NCBI RefSeq assembly: GCF_030734285.1 | Contig: NZ_CP132294.1 | Span: 2,046,001-2,110,000, forward strand | Length of the DNA: 64,000 bases | Source of the DNA: Natronococcus sp. AD-5 | Lineage (GTDB): Archaea; Halobacteriota; Halobacteria; Halobacteriales; Natrialbaceae | Direction of reading: 5' to 3' | Shown: positions 9,064 through 17,972 of the stretch, piece after piece | Layout of the letters: each line of letters begins with the position of its first letter | Position numbering within the stretch: position 1 is the stretch's first letter | The notes under the pieces: generated by a model | Seen by the model: only the letters and a program-made list of their open reading frames with translations | What the model was told of the DNA's origin: nothing | Databases searched by the model: none | Position numbers and translations under genes: made by a program

Positions 9064-9248
9064 AGACGAAGGTTTCGGCGGAACGTTGGTGTCTCTCGAG
9101 CACGTTCCGCATAACGGTTCTGGATCACGGCCCTCTGTGGGCGAGCCAGCAAACGTGGCGCGAAATCATTCGGCCACCGCTTCGTTCGTGCCGACGAACA
9201 GGGCCTGCCGTATCCGTGACTGCGAGCCACTTCACGGAACACTTTTGC

Positions 9249-9264
9249 GTATGGGTACCCATAC
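9249..9264. promoter_or_regulatory. Palindromic candidate operator of vapBC
   Basis: GTATGGGTACCCATAC is a perfect 16-bp palindrome lying between a TATA-like acttttgc (9241-9248) and the ATG at 9272. This is where an autorepressing antitoxin would bind. It favours ATG 9272 rather than the ATG at 9251 inside the palindrome. Confidence 0.5.
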
Positions 9265-9271
9265 ATCACGT

Positions 9272-9499
9272 ATGAGCAGGAACATCGCCATCTCGGATGA
9301 CGTTTACCGCGAGCTCAAGCGAGAGAAGGGCGAGCGGAGTTTCAGCGACGTGATCCGTGACCATCTCAAGGAGCGCCGTCAGCTCGCCGACGTCACGGGG
9401 GCGGGCGTGCTCGACCCCGACGTCCAGACGGCGGTGAAAGACGACGTCGAACGCCTGAGCCAGGGGACGCTCTCGCGACTCGACGATGAAACTCTGTGA
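9272..9499 (+). CDS. vapB: VapB-type antitoxin
   Basis: 75-residue protein beginning MSRNIAISDDVYRELKREKG, which matches the N-terminal DNA-binding strand-helix-helix of haloarchaeal VapB antitoxins. The C-terminal half is acidic and probably unstructured until it wraps the toxin. Its last 14 bases overlap the start of the PIN-domain gene, the usual antitoxin-first arrangement with translational coupling. It should bind VapC and, as a complex, repress its own promoter through the palindrome at 9249-9264. An in-frame ATG at 9251 would add seven residues but lies inside that palindrome. Confidence 0.82.
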   Translation: MSRNIAISDDVYRELKREKGERSFSDVIRDHLKERRQLADVTGAGVLDPDVQTAVKDDVERLSQGTLSRLDDETL

Positions 9500-9896
9500 T
9501 ACGTCGGTCCTCGTCGATATCGACCGCGGCGGGGTCGATGACCGCGTGCGGAAACTCGACGACGAGGGGCGTCACGCGATCAGTACGGTGACGGTCACCG
9601 AACTCCGGCTCGGCGTGAACAAGCGATATGAGGATGCAGAGGCGCGACAGACCGCCTTCGAAGACCTCGAGCGACTGCTCGCCCGGTTCGAGATCGTCGA
9701 CGTCGATCGGGCCGTCGCGACCGCCGCGGCCGATCTCGTTCACGCACTGCAGGCGCGGGGCGAGCCGCTCCACGATCTTCACGACGTGTACGTTGGCGCG
9801 ACCGCCCTGACCGAACAGCTGCCGGTGCTCACCGCGAACGTGGATCACTTCGAACGAATGGACGACGTGGCCGTCATCGACTGGACGACCTTTTGA
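9486..9896 (+). CDS. vapC: VapC-type PIN-domain toxin ribonuclease
   Basis: 136-residue PIN-domain protein, normal length for VapC. The acidic metal-binding residues are in place: Asp 5 in MKLCDTSVLVDID, Glu 39 in TVTVTEL, Asp 97 and Asp 100 in PLHDLHDVYVGATAL, and Asp 120 in TANVDHF. Family knowledge says such toxins cut RNA with Mg2+ when the antitoxin is degraded; tRNA or rRNA targets cannot be predicted here. The gene starts inside the antitoxin's end and appears intact, so the pair could be active and could stabilise this replicon. Confidence 0.88.
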   Translation: MKLCDTSVLVDIDRGGVDDRVRKLDDEGRHAISTVTVTELRLGVNKRYEDAEARQTAFEDLERLLARFEIVDVDRAVATAAADLVHALQARGEPLHDLHDVYVGATALTEQLPVLTANVDHFERMDDVAVIDWTTF

Positions 9897-9923
9897 GCAC
9901 ATCCCAGTAGGCTAGCTACAGGA

Positions 9924-10283
9924 TCAAACCACAGCACGGCGGCTATGTGGGCGGTGTGGCACCCCCTCAGTGACAGCACTGAACAGCATCCGACACTCCT
10001 TCAGATTCGCGTACTCGATGGCGACCTTATCGTTCCGCGTAGCGAACTCTCGATACACGCGCCGGGTCGTCAGCGTCTTGCCGGTGCCCGGCGGGCCGTA
10101 GATCGAGACCGTCGGCGGGAGATAGCCGTCGTGGACGCCGTTGAGGAGCGTCGCGAGCTCGCGTTCCTGGGCCTCGCGCGCGTGAATCTCCTCGGGGTCG
10201 GCGAGCGGATCAAGCGCGCCCTTGTCCGCAAACAGGCTGCCGTCGGGGGCGGTGGCGTCGAAGAGGTCGTCGTACTTGCTCAT
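9924..10283 (-). pseudogene. Truncated orc1/cdc6 replication initiator (N-terminal 100 residues)
   Basis: Starts MSKYDDLFDATAPDGSLF and keeps the family sequence through a Walker A motif GPPGTGKTLTTRR (about residues 64-76) and a LKECRMLFSA segment, then leaves the family near residue 105 and stops at 119. Complete haloarchaeal Orc1/Cdc6 proteins have about 400 residues, so Walker B, sensor motifs and the winged helix are missing. The roughly 240 bp before its start are repeated before the relic at 24165, so both derive from one ancestral initiator gene plus promoter. It lies tail to tail with vapC. Confidence 0.85.
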
Positions 10284-10520
10284 ACGATCGCGAGTACCAG
10301 TGGTAGCCGCGTGCTAGTAATGAACGTTCCGCACGTCGAGCCAGCACACACGGCTTCGATAGCACCCTGATCTTGTGGCGACCAGGCCATCGACGCTGCA
10401 GTCTCGAAAACCGAAGCGCCGGCGTTGCGGTCCGCCGTTTCGGCCGGTGCCCCCACCCCCGGACCGTTTCCGAACAGCGGCGGCCAGCCGGGATACTCCA
10501 CCGGAACGGGTGCCATCGAA
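10284..10520. repeat. Upstream region shared with the third orc1 relic
   Basis: This segment matches 24166-24400 closely near the gene (agtggtag, cgtgctagtaatgaacgttc and gcttcgatagcaccctgatc are common) and more loosely further out. Both copies end with ctccaccggaac. That word loosely resembles the TCCA-GGAAAC core of archaeal origin recognition boxes, but the G-string is missing, so an origin is only a possibility. Confidence 0.6.
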
Positions 10521-10643
10521 GTTTGCTCACGATGGTGGATCGATATCGTAGTCAGAAACGAAGGAGACGTGCGAGCCGAAAACGTCCATCTAACGGCGTA
10601 CTTCGAAAACCGAGACGAGAGAGTAGTAGCCGCTAAAGGATAG
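10517..10643 (+). pseudogene. Possible fragment of a beta-sandwich domain gene
   Basis: The frame reads WWIDIVVRNEGDVRAENVHL followed by TAYFENRDERV before a stop. The pattern of a beta strand, an Asn-Glu-Gly turn and a Tyr-Phe strand resembles FxLYD/CARDB-like extracellular beta-sandwich domains. No start, signal or complete domain is present. Weakly supported. Confidence 0.25.
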
Positions 10644-10649
10644 ATTGGC

Positions 10650-11670
10650 GCCTCGACAACCCGATCGGCCGGCGATCTGTAGCGCGGTTCTCGCCGTTGG
10701 CGTCTGGAACACGCGCTATCGCCAATGATTGTGACAGACCCCTTCGTCTCGATCGGCTTCCCGTACCGAGCATCACATGGTTCGTCGCATCGCTCCGAAG
10801 CCGCGAAGCCGTAGGTATCGTCAACGCATCGACGTACCGTCGAAACTATGGGTCCGCTCTACTCGTCGCTCGATTCGAACTGAATCAGCCGAATTTGACA
10901 TGTCCGTTTGTCCGTCGGAGATTAATACGAGGGTTATAAAATTGATAAGAAGTCAAGGATCGATACCTATATTGTGTGAAATGCGAACTACACTCTTCGA
11001 CCGACTAATTCACGCTAACTGAAATAGAAACGGTTGAGTTACCCTTCAAACAAATGCAGGTGGCTTGTGGTGGTATTATATATCTAAATGGACTATCAGT
11101 TCTAATGCTCGATCAGACATAATTTGATGTAGGAACTAATATTATTCTGCCTCTTTGAGGCAAAGATAGATATGATTCGGTGCAGATCATGATATTATCT
11201 CCGCCTATATAGCAATTTCTACTACAAAGACCAAGAATCGAACCTAGACAGAATTTGGTGGAAAGTACACAAGACTATAGGACAGTAAGGTCAATAAGTT
11301 AAGTGATATTTAGTCTTTAGTAGCTTTACTAATGGTGGCTCAGGATAACCATCAATTGATCGACAAGCGAGAATTGCGGTATAGTCGAAACGAGTACCCA
11401 ATTAGTTAGAAAGACTCTTTGCTGCCAACACTCGAATCAAGTACACCGGATTTGTAGAACCGATACTGTTTGGAGAGGGTGGCGATGATTATATTACAAC
11501 CGTACGAACGTAATTACATCGATATTCATACACTGTTTCGGCGAACCAGAGTTTGTCTATCTCGGATATGAACAGAAAGACACGTAATTTATCTCATAGT
11601 TTGGCAGAGTCAAATAGCCTACATCCGTCGGCTGTAGTATTCGAATATTTTCGTCCTATAGAACAAGGAT
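10650..11670. other. Gene-free, AT-rich tract
   Basis: About 1 kb with clearly lower G+C than its surroundings and no reading frame with a recognisable product on either strand. Short AT-rich words are common but no long repeat or array was seen. It separates the toxin-antitoxin/orc1 relic zone from the IclR island. Confidence 0.6.
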
Positions 11671-11765
11671 AAATGCCTATAGCCAAAAGAGAGCTACTCT
11701 TTGACGATCTGCAGCGATATCAAACGAATAAGACCAAGGAGCAGGCCAGAGGATCGGATGAAGCA

Positions 11766-12542
11766 CTATTGGATCTGAAACTCGACCTCGATAATGTTTG
11801 CAGACTTCGCGACGAGGTCAGGAATCGTGCTTTGAAATTGCTCTCCTTGAAGCCGACTCGTCGGTGCCGAGAGGCTAATCGCCCCAAGGACCTCCTCCCG
11901 ATGACGAATAGGGCATCCAACTGCCCGAACACCATCTATTTGTTCTTCGTCGTTCCGGGCGACGTGCTCTTTATGTATTTCTTGTAGCTCTTCCCGAAGC
12001 GTGGCCTCATCAGTGATCGTATTCGTCGTCTGTGGTGTAAGGTCGTACCCGTCAAGAATCGCATTGCGTTTCTCCTCGCTGACGTGGGCCAGTATCGCTT
12101 TCCCGGCTGCCGAACAGTGAAGGTTGTATCCCGGCGAGCCCTTGTTCCTGAGGTAGAGGTCTTCACCTACGGCGTTCTCACCAAACTCCTCGTAGAGGAG
12201 AACTTCCCGTCCCAGGGTTTCCACGACCAGATGTACCGATTCACCAGTCTCCCTGGCTAAGTCGTCGACTTCCGTTTTCGCAGCCCTGAATAGCCGCGAA
12301 TTGTTACGGACGTGCTCACCAAACGGAATCATGAACATCCCGACCTGATACTTGTCGCCAGTGTTCTGGACGACGCCATGTTCCTGCATCGTCGTCAGAT
12401 GCGTGTGGACTGTTCCGGGCGTCAGGTCGACCTCGTTCGCCAGCTCTGAGACTGTCAGGCCGCCGTGATCACGCAGTGCCTTCAGTATCTCGAAGGCATG
12501 ATCAACGGCCTGAATCCGGCGCGGATTCCGGTTGTGTTCCAT
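11766..12542 (-). CDS. IclR family transcriptional regulator
   Basis: 258-residue regulator with an N-terminal winged helix (residues about 10-75, AVDHAFEILKALRDHGGLTV then ELANEVDLTPGTVHTHLTTM) and a C-terminal IclR effector domain (about 85-250) containing GSPGYNLHCSAAGKAILAH and GVRAVGCPIRHREEVLGAIS. Family members bind a small carboxylate or sugar-acid ligand and usually repress or activate a neighbouring catabolic operon. It is divergent from the ABC transporter ATPase gene, with 137 bp between the two starts. That gap contains repeated CATCGTCA words that are good operator candidates, including one inverted pair beside its own start. Confidence 0.92.
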   Translation of the reverse strand: MEHNRNPRRIQAVDHAFEILKALRDHGGLTVSELANEVDLTPGTVHTHLTTMQEHGVVQNTGDKYQVGMFMIPFGEHVRNNSRLFRAAKTEVDDLARETGESVHLVVETLGREVLLYEEFGENAVGEDLYLRNKGSPGYNLHCSAAGKAILAHVSEEKRNAILDGYDLTPQTTNTITDEATLREELQEIHKEHVARNDEEQIDGVRAVGCPIRHREEVLGAISLSAPTSRLQGEQFQSTIPDLVAKSANIIEVEFQIQ

Positions 12543-12544
12543 GG

Positions 12545-12663
12545 TTGACGATGCAGTTCGGATAGCAAAAGGTTTGTCATCGTCAAATCACCGGTAGTGG
12601 TCCGATCGAGACGAACTTCGACGGTAGCATCGTCACGAACCTTTATAGTATATCGATAGTACT
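12545..12663. promoter_or_regulatory. Divergent promoter region with CATCGTCA repeats
   Basis: TTGACGATG (12545-12553) and CATCGTCAA (12578-12586) form a perfect 9-bp inverted repeat around the TATA-like box of iclR. CATCGTCA occurs again at 12628-12635, just upstream of the TATA-like tttatagtata (12642-12651) of the transporter gene. Three copies in one short divergent promoter suggest binding sites of the IclR protein. A second near-palindrome around atcgat at 12647-12663 overlaps the transporter's TATA box. Confidence 0.5.
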
Positions 12664-12679
12664 GTGTGTGTACGCAACA

Positions 12680-13783
12680 ATGAGCAATGTGCGACTGTCG
12701 GAAGTAACAAAAATATATGACGACTTGACGGCCGTCGAAAACGTCGATCTAAAGGTTGAAGACGGTGAATTCCTCGTCATGGTCGGCCCGTCCGGTTGTG
12801 GGAAGTCGACGACGCTCCGAATGATCGCTGGCCTAGAGCAGATCACGGACGGCACGATCGAGATCGGAGAGACGGTCGTTAACGGTGTTCGACCACAGGA
12901 TCGGAATATTGCGATGGTCTTCCAGAATTATGCGTTGTATCCGCATATGACCGTCCGGAAGAACATGTCCTTTAGTCTCGAGCTCGCCGACGAGTGGAGT
13001 CAGGAAGAAATCGACAACCGCGTTGAAGAGGTTGCAGAACTCCTCGAAATTGCAGAACTTCTCGACCAGTACCCGAAACAACTCTCTGGAGGACAACAAC
13101 AGCGTGTCGCGCTTGGACGTTCGATTGTGCGCGATCCGGATGTCTTCCTCATGGACGAACCGCTGAGCAACTTGGACGCAAAACTCCGCACCCAGATGCG
13201 GACAGAACTGCAGCGCATCCAAGAGGAACTGGACGTCACGACGATATACGTCACGCACGACCAGACGGAAGCGATGACGATGGGCGACCGAATTGTGATC
13301 CTTAACGATGGCGAACTCCAGCAGGTATCGCCGCCAGAGGAGTGTTATCACCGGCCGAACAACAAGTTTGTTGCCGGATTCATCGGCTCGCCGAGCATGA
13401 ACTTCTTCGACATTACTGTCAGGAGCACCGAAGATGGGTGCGCGATCGATGCAGAGGGATTCGCTACGACGCTTCCGCTTGACATTGCTGCCGGAGAGTA
13501 TACCCTCGGAGTACGACCGGAAGACTTTACGCTCGCTCACGACGATGGCCATTTCGAGGCTATCGTCGACGTTGTCGAACCGATGGGTGCTGACAATTAT
13601 CTTTACCTCCGACTTGAGGAGAGCGATACCGAGATAATTGCCCGTGTCGACGACGAGATACGCCCAGACCGGGGTGACTGTGTTATGCTCGATTTCGATG
13701 CGACTGATGTCCATCTCTTTGATACGGATGGACAACGTGTACCTGTAGAAAACGAATCGGCCACGATACCGGATGCGGTGTGA
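12680..13783 (+). CDS. ABC transporter ATP-binding protein, MalK/UgpC/MsmX type
   Basis: ATPase of a carbohydrate-type ABC importer. It has Walker A GPSGCGKSTT (about residues 38-47), Q-loop AMVFQNYALYPHM, signature LSGGQQQR, Walker B DVFLMDEPLSNLDAKLR and switch THDQTEAM. The C-terminal third (about 235-367) is the OB-fold regulatory domain found in MalK and UgpC. The ATG at 12680 is preferred to the GTG at 12668 because it begins MSNVRLSEVTKIY, the normal family start. It would pair with the two permeases at 16137 and 17075. In this island the ATPase gene comes first and is separated from the binding protein by a creatininase gene. Confidence 0.92.
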   Translation: MSNVRLSEVTKIYDDLTAVENVDLKVEDGEFLVMVGPSGCGKSTTLRMIAGLEQITDGTIEIGETVVNGVRPQDRNIAMVFQNYALYPHMTVRKNMSFSLELADEWSQEEIDNRVEEVAELLEIAELLDQYPKQLSGGQQQRVALGRSIVRDPDVFLMDEPLSNLDAKLRTQMRTELQRIQEELDVTTIYVTHDQTEAMTMGDRIVILNDGELQQVSPPEECYHRPNNKFVAGFIGSPSMNFFDITVRSTEDGCAIDAEGFATTLPLDIAAGEYTLGVRPEDFTLAHDDGHFEAIVDVVEPMGADNYLYLRLEESDTEIIARVDDEIRPDRGDCVMLDFDATDVHLFDTDGQRVPVENESATIPDAV

Positions 13784-13792
13784 GAATCATCA

Positions 13793-14596
13793 ATGCTTTA
13801 CGAAACAATCGGAACCACGACCTGTGAATGGGCGGGAAAACCATACGCGGAAATCCAGGCTATCGGGGACAGTGACGGATCGGTACTCGCTATCCCTGTT
13901 GGAAGTATTGAGCAGCATGGCCATCACTTGCCTGTATCGACTGATACCCTCCTCGTCGACGCGGTCACACACGGAGGCGCCGACCGTATCGCTGACGAGA
14001 TCCCAATTCTGGTGACACCGCCCGTCTGGAGTGGGTATTCACCCCATCATCTCTCGCTCGGCGGGACACTTTCCCTTGACTTCGAACAACTCCAGGCGAT
14101 CCTGGAGGATCTCGCGTACACTGGGATAGAAAACGGGTTTGACGCTGTCATATTCGTTAACGGCCACGGCGGAAACATGCCGTTGATCGATACGGTCGTG
14201 AGCACCGTCGGCTGTAGAACCGACGTCGAAGTACTCGGCGGAACGTACTTTCAGTTCGCGATCGACAAAATCGACGACTTACGCGAAAGCCAAACCGGTG
14301 GAATGGCTCACGGCGGAGAATTCGAAACATCACTCATGCTGTACTTGCGGTCGGATCTCGTCGCTGACCCCAGCGAATACGACGCTGAACTCTGGGACGA
14401 ACCGTACGAATGGGGCGGAAGTGACCTCCTCGAGGGTGGTCCCCTGTCGGTTTATCGGCCCTTCGAAGCGTACTCCGAATCCGGCGCGATCGGCGCACCA
14501 GAATACGCGAACAAGGAGAAAGGCGAGCAGATATACCACGTCATCACGAACGAACTCGCAGCGCTGTTCACGGCGATCCACGAGGAGAACGTATAA
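13793..14596 (+). CDS. Creatininase family protein (amidohydrolase)
   Basis: Metal-dependent amidohydrolase of the creatininase fold (267 aa, normal). Motifs: IPVGSIEQHGHHLPVSTDT (about 35-53, with the Glu, His and Asp metal ligands), a VNGHGGN loop (about 122-128) and GGMAHGGEFETSLML (about 164-178, catalytic Glu/His). Members open cyclic amides or formamides, as in creatininase itself and the archaeal ArfB deformylase of flavin and F420 biosynthesis. The gene begins 9 bp after the transporter ATPase stop, so the two are almost certainly cotranscribed, which points to catabolism of the imported compound rather than cofactor synthesis. The substrate is unknown; a lactam- or lactone-like ring is inference. 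Confidence 0.9.
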   Translation: MLYETIGTTTCEWAGKPYAEIQAIGDSDGSVLAIPVGSIEQHGHHLPVSTDTLLVDAVTHGGADRIADEIPILVTPPVWSGYSPHHLSLGGTLSLDFEQLQAILEDLAYTGIENGFDAVIFVNGHGGNMPLIDTVVSTVGCRTDVEVLGGTYFQFAIDKIDDLRESQTGGMAHGGEFETSLMLYLRSDLVADPSEYDAELWDEPYEWGGSDLLEGGPLSVYRPFEAYSESGAIGAPEYANKEKGEQIYHVITNELAALFTAIHEENV

Positions 14597-14831
14597 TCGG
14601 GATGTGCTGAGAGGATCAGGTCGAATACGAGAGTTACAGACCTGGCTACCGCTGCAGCTGGGCTTCCCGATTTTCTGCTAGCGACGGGGCCTCCACCGGC
14701 CGGGAGCCCTGATTACGTCCCCCCTTCAATATGATCCGTTAGTATACAGTATCTCTCGAGCATATTATCCAAATCAACGACGGTCAAATTAATAGTTAAA
14801 ATTATAACGGTGGACTGGTTCGTTAGGTGTG

Positions 14832-16124
14832 ATGACGCATAACACTTCGAGCGAGGGGGGCAGTCGTATCAATCGTCGGCGGATGATGTCGCTACTCGGC
14901 TCTGGCGGTGCTGTCGCGGTTGCTGGCTGTTTCGGCGGCGAGGATCCCCGAGAGAGTGACGGCGATATTCAATTTCTCACCATGGGAGTCGGCGATAACA
15001 TTGAGGAATATTTCGAAGAGAACAACGCAGCCTTCGAGGAGGAGTTCGACGCTGAACTGGACTTTACCAGCGTCACGTGGGACAACGCTCAATCGACGCT
15101 CAATACGCGAGTCGATGGTGGCGAAGCACCGGACGTGAGTCGACTCCCTGCTCGATGGATTCCGCAGTTCGCCGGGAAAGAGGCGCTTGTCCCACTTGAT
15201 GATCTGATGGAAGGGGAATTCGGAGACCAGTTCTACGAGGGGCTTGTTGAATCGAACTACTACGATGGTCACTATTATGGGGCACCATGGGCCCAATCGA
15301 ACAAGTGTCTGTACTACAACAAAGATGTCTTTGAGGAGGCGGGTCTCGACCCCAAAGATCCGGGCCTTGATACGTGGGATGACATGCTCGATGCGGCGAT
15401 CGAGATTCGGGACAATGCGAGCACGTCTCCATATGGGCTTCCGGCAAATGAGGCCTTAGAAACTGGCTCCCAGTACTGTCACTACCACTGGTCGTTTGGT
15501 GCCGATCTGATAGACGACGATAGAAATCCTGCAGTGAACTCCGACGAAGGTGTTGAAGCCCTGTCGTTCTACAGTAGTCTTGCTCAGGAGCATGAAGTCA
15601 CGCAGCCGTCACCGCTTTCTTCGTCCCGCCAAGACGTTCGACGGTTGTTCGAGAATGGTGACCTTGGAATGGTCATTGCTCACGTGTATGCCGGCCTCAA
15701 TATCGAAGACAGCGATCAAGACTTCGATTATGGAATCGTACAAGTTCCGGAAGGGCCTGCAGGTCGATATAATCTCAGCACAGTCGATAGTCTGGTTATC
15801 TATACCCAGACAGAGAACGAAGACCTCGCGAGAGACCTATTCGAGTTCTACTACGACGAAGAACGTCGTTTCGAGTACTCGAAACAAAAAGGGTTCTTAC
15901 CGGTCGTCGAATCGGTTGCTGAGCGCGATTTCTTTACGGAAGATGAGAACTGGGCGCCGTTCGTGGAAGCCTCAGAGTATGCCCGGAGCCGCCCAAAGAT
16001 TTCGAACTTCAGTGAGTTCAACAACCGGGTCGTCACCGCTATTCAAGAGACTGTTGGCGGAGATAAGTCCGCTCAGGAAGCGCTCGATGACGCACAGGCT
16101 GATCTCGAAGAAATCCTCGAGTAA
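14832..16124 (+). CDS. ABC transporter substrate-binding lipoprotein, carbohydrate type
   Basis: Extracellular binding protein of family 1 (MalE/UgpB-like). The N-terminus has twin arginines in INRRRMMSLLGSGG and a lipobox ending VAGC at about residue 34-37, so it is a Tat-exported, lipid-anchored protein. The mature part starts with the usual IQFLTMGVGD strand and has WAQSNKCLYYNKDVFEEAGL, the family hinge motif. The ATG at 14832 is used; a GTG three bases earlier is possible. A TATA-like aaaattataac sits about 30 bp upstream, so this gene probably has its own promoter in addition to any read-through from the ATPase-creatininase genes. The ligand is likely a sugar or sugar derivative. Confidence 0.92.
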   Translation: MTHNTSSEGGSRINRRRMMSLLGSGGAVAVAGCFGGEDPRESDGDIQFLTMGVGDNIEEYFEENNAAFEEEFDAELDFTSVTWDNAQSTLNTRVDGGEAPDVSRLPARWIPQFAGKEALVPLDDLMEGEFGDQFYEGLVESNYYDGHYYGAPWAQSNKCLYYNKDVFEEAGLDPKDPGLDTWDDMLDAAIEIRDNASTSPYGLPANEALETGSQYCHYHWSFGADLIDDDRNPAVNSDEGVEALSFYSSLAQEHEVTQPSPLSSSRQDVRRLFENGDLGMVIAHVYAGLNIEDSDQDFDYGIVQVPEGPAGRYNLSTVDSLVIYTQTENEDLARDLFEFYYDEERRFEYSKQKGFLPVVESVAERDFFTEDENWAPFVEASEYARSRPKISNFSEFNNRVVTAIQETVGGDKSAQEALDDAQADLEEILE

Positions 16125-16136
16125 CGCTATCACCCA

Positions 16137-17078
16137 ATGACTTCCGTTAACCAGGAATACAACGAACAAACCACTGATACACGAATCGAGTGGCTGCGTA
16201 CAGAAGTCTTAGCCAATTATACCGCTTATTTGCTTATCACTCCAGCAATAGTGTTTCTGCTCTCAGTGGTTGCCTATCCTATACTGGAGACATTCAGACT
16301 CTCTTTGTATCAGTCACCGACTAATTCCCCCGTTGAGACATTCGTCGGGTTAGACCACTATGTAGCAATTTTCCAAAGCGATATTTTCTATCAACTGCTC
16401 TGGCAGACAGGACGATGGGTAGTCGCTTCAGTGACGCTTAAAACGGTTCTAGGCCTGCTAATCGCAGTTCATCTGAACCAACAGATAGCAGGACGCAAAT
16501 TCTTCAGGACAGCGTTTCTCATTCCATGGGGGATTCCCTATGCGATATCAGCCGTCGTCTTCCGATGGATTCAGCATCCCCAATATGGCTATCTGAACGC
16601 AATTCTTCTGGAAACGGGGCTTATCTCGAGTCCTATCGGAATTCTCGGAAATACGTCAACCGCGTGGTTCGGTGCTGTTCTGGCAGACGTCTGGATTGGA
16701 ACTCCGTTTATGGCGATTATCTTCCTAGCCGGATTGCAGTCTATTCCCGACGACCTGTATGAAGCCGCCGCTATCGACGGTGCAGAGTGGTGGCACCAGT
16801 TCCGCTATATCACTGTCCCACAACTGAAAAGCGTTATTTTAATCGCAACGCTCCTCTCTACAATCTGGACGTTTGTGAGCTTCGACGTAATCTGGACGAT
16901 GACGCGAGGCGGACCGATGAACTCCAGTGCAACATTGGTCATCTGGATCTACCGGGTCGCGTTTGATCAAGGGAGCCTCGGCGAAGCAGCTGCCTTCAGC
17001 GTGATCGGGTTCGCCTTTTTGCTCGTGTTCGCAATCCTCTACTTACGCCTCTATACGCGTGGAGGTGAGAGTCTATGA
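16137..17078 (+). CDS. ABC transporter permease, MalF/UgpA type
   Basis: Inner-membrane permease of the carbohydrate uptake subfamily with six predicted membrane spans. The cytoplasmic EAA loop is visible as YEAAAIDGAEWWHQFRYITV near residue 205, which contacts the ATPase. Length of 313 residues is typical. It starts 12 bp after the binding-protein stop, and its own last four bases overlap the next permease start (ATGA), so the three genes are one translational unit. G+C is lower than in the flanking genes, as is common for membrane proteins. Confidence 0.93.
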   Translation: MTSVNQEYNEQTTDTRIEWLRTEVLANYTAYLLITPAIVFLLSVVAYPILETFRLSLYQSPTNSPVETFVGLDHYVAIFQSDIFYQLLWQTGRWVVASVTLKTVLGLLIAVHLNQQIAGRKFFRTAFLIPWGIPYAISAVVFRWIQHPQYGYLNAILLETGLISSPIGILGNTSTAWFGAVLADVWIGTPFMAIIFLAGLQSIPDDLYEAAAIDGAEWWHQFRYITVPQLKSVILIATLLSTIWTFVSFDVIWTMTRGGPMNSSATLVIWIYRVAFDQGSLGEAAAFSVIGFAFLLVFAILYLRLYTRGGESL

Positions 17079-17920
17079 CGATGGCCGGCCACGATCGGAC
17101 GGGACTCAGAAAAGTCCGAATCTATGGAGTTCTGCTAGCGCTGCTTGGGATAATGATGTTCCCATTCTACACGATGGTCGCGAGTACGTTTAAGCCGGAA
17201 CAGGAGATATTCTCTACGCCGGCAACGCTCGTTCCGGACGAATTCACGGCTGAAGCGTACCTAACGGTCTGGACTCAAACCGATGTCTTGCTATGGGTCG
17301 GCAACAGTTTCCTCATCTCTATTTCGACAGTTGTGTTGACACTCCTACTGGCGATTCCAGCAGCGTACTCGTGTGCTCGAAACGAGTTTGTCGGAAAGAG
17401 GACGTTCTTACTGTCTGTACTTGTCGTGCAGATGTTCGCACCGGTTGTGCTTATCGTCGGTCTCTTCGACGTGATGGTGAGTTTGCGCCTCTACAACACC
17501 TATTTGGCCGTTATTATCCCCGCGGCAGCGTTTACGCTGCCGTTCAATATCTGGATGCTGTACGGCTACTTCAAGACCATTCCGCTCGAGTTAGAAGAGT
17601 CGGCGCGAATCGGCGGTGCAAGCCAGTTCCAGATCCTCTGGAAGATCATCCTCCCGCTGGCGAAGCCCGCACTCGTGGCTAGCATCACGTATACGTTTCT
17701 CTACGCCTGGAACCGGCTCCTGTTCGTCCTCACCTTCCTGACAGACGACGCCAAGTTCAACATCCCTCGCGGTGTCTTCTCGATGGTCGGTGCGCTGCAG
17801 GCAGATTGGCGGATGATGCTTACCGTTTCGGTGATCGGTATCGTTCCGATCCTGATCCTGTTCGCGTTCCTTGAGGAGTATATTGTCGCGGGGATGACTA
17901 GCGGTGCGGTAAAAGAGTAG
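17075..17920 (+). CDS. ABC transporter permease, MalG/UgpE type
   Basis: Second permease of the importer (281 aa, six predicted spans). Its EAA loop is EESARIGGASQFQILWKIIL at about residues 171-190. A GMTSGAVKE C-terminus is characteristic of this subfamily. The start overlaps the first permease by four bases; a second ATG two codons later is also possible. With the ATPase at 12680 and the binding protein at 14832 it completes a CUT1-like importer. A short T-rich run follows the stop before the next gene. Confidence 0.93.
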   Translation: MTMAGHDRTGLRKVRIYGVLLALLGIMMFPFYTMVASTFKPEQEIFSTPATLVPDEFTAEAYLTVWTQTDVLLWVGNSFLISISTVVLTLLLAIPAAYSCARNEFVGKRTFLLSVLVVQMFAPVVLIVGLFDVMVSLRLYNTYLAVIIPAAAFTLPFNIWMLYGYFKTIPLELEESARIGGASQFQILWKIILPLAKPALVASITYTFLYAWNRLLFVLTFLTDDAKFNIPRGVFSMVGALQADWRMMLTVSVIGIVPILILFAFLEEYIVAGMTSGAVKE

Positions 17921-17972
17921 CTACTTCTTCCGGTTTCCGCACCTTTTTGCCGCATTGTGTCCCTGTACCACT

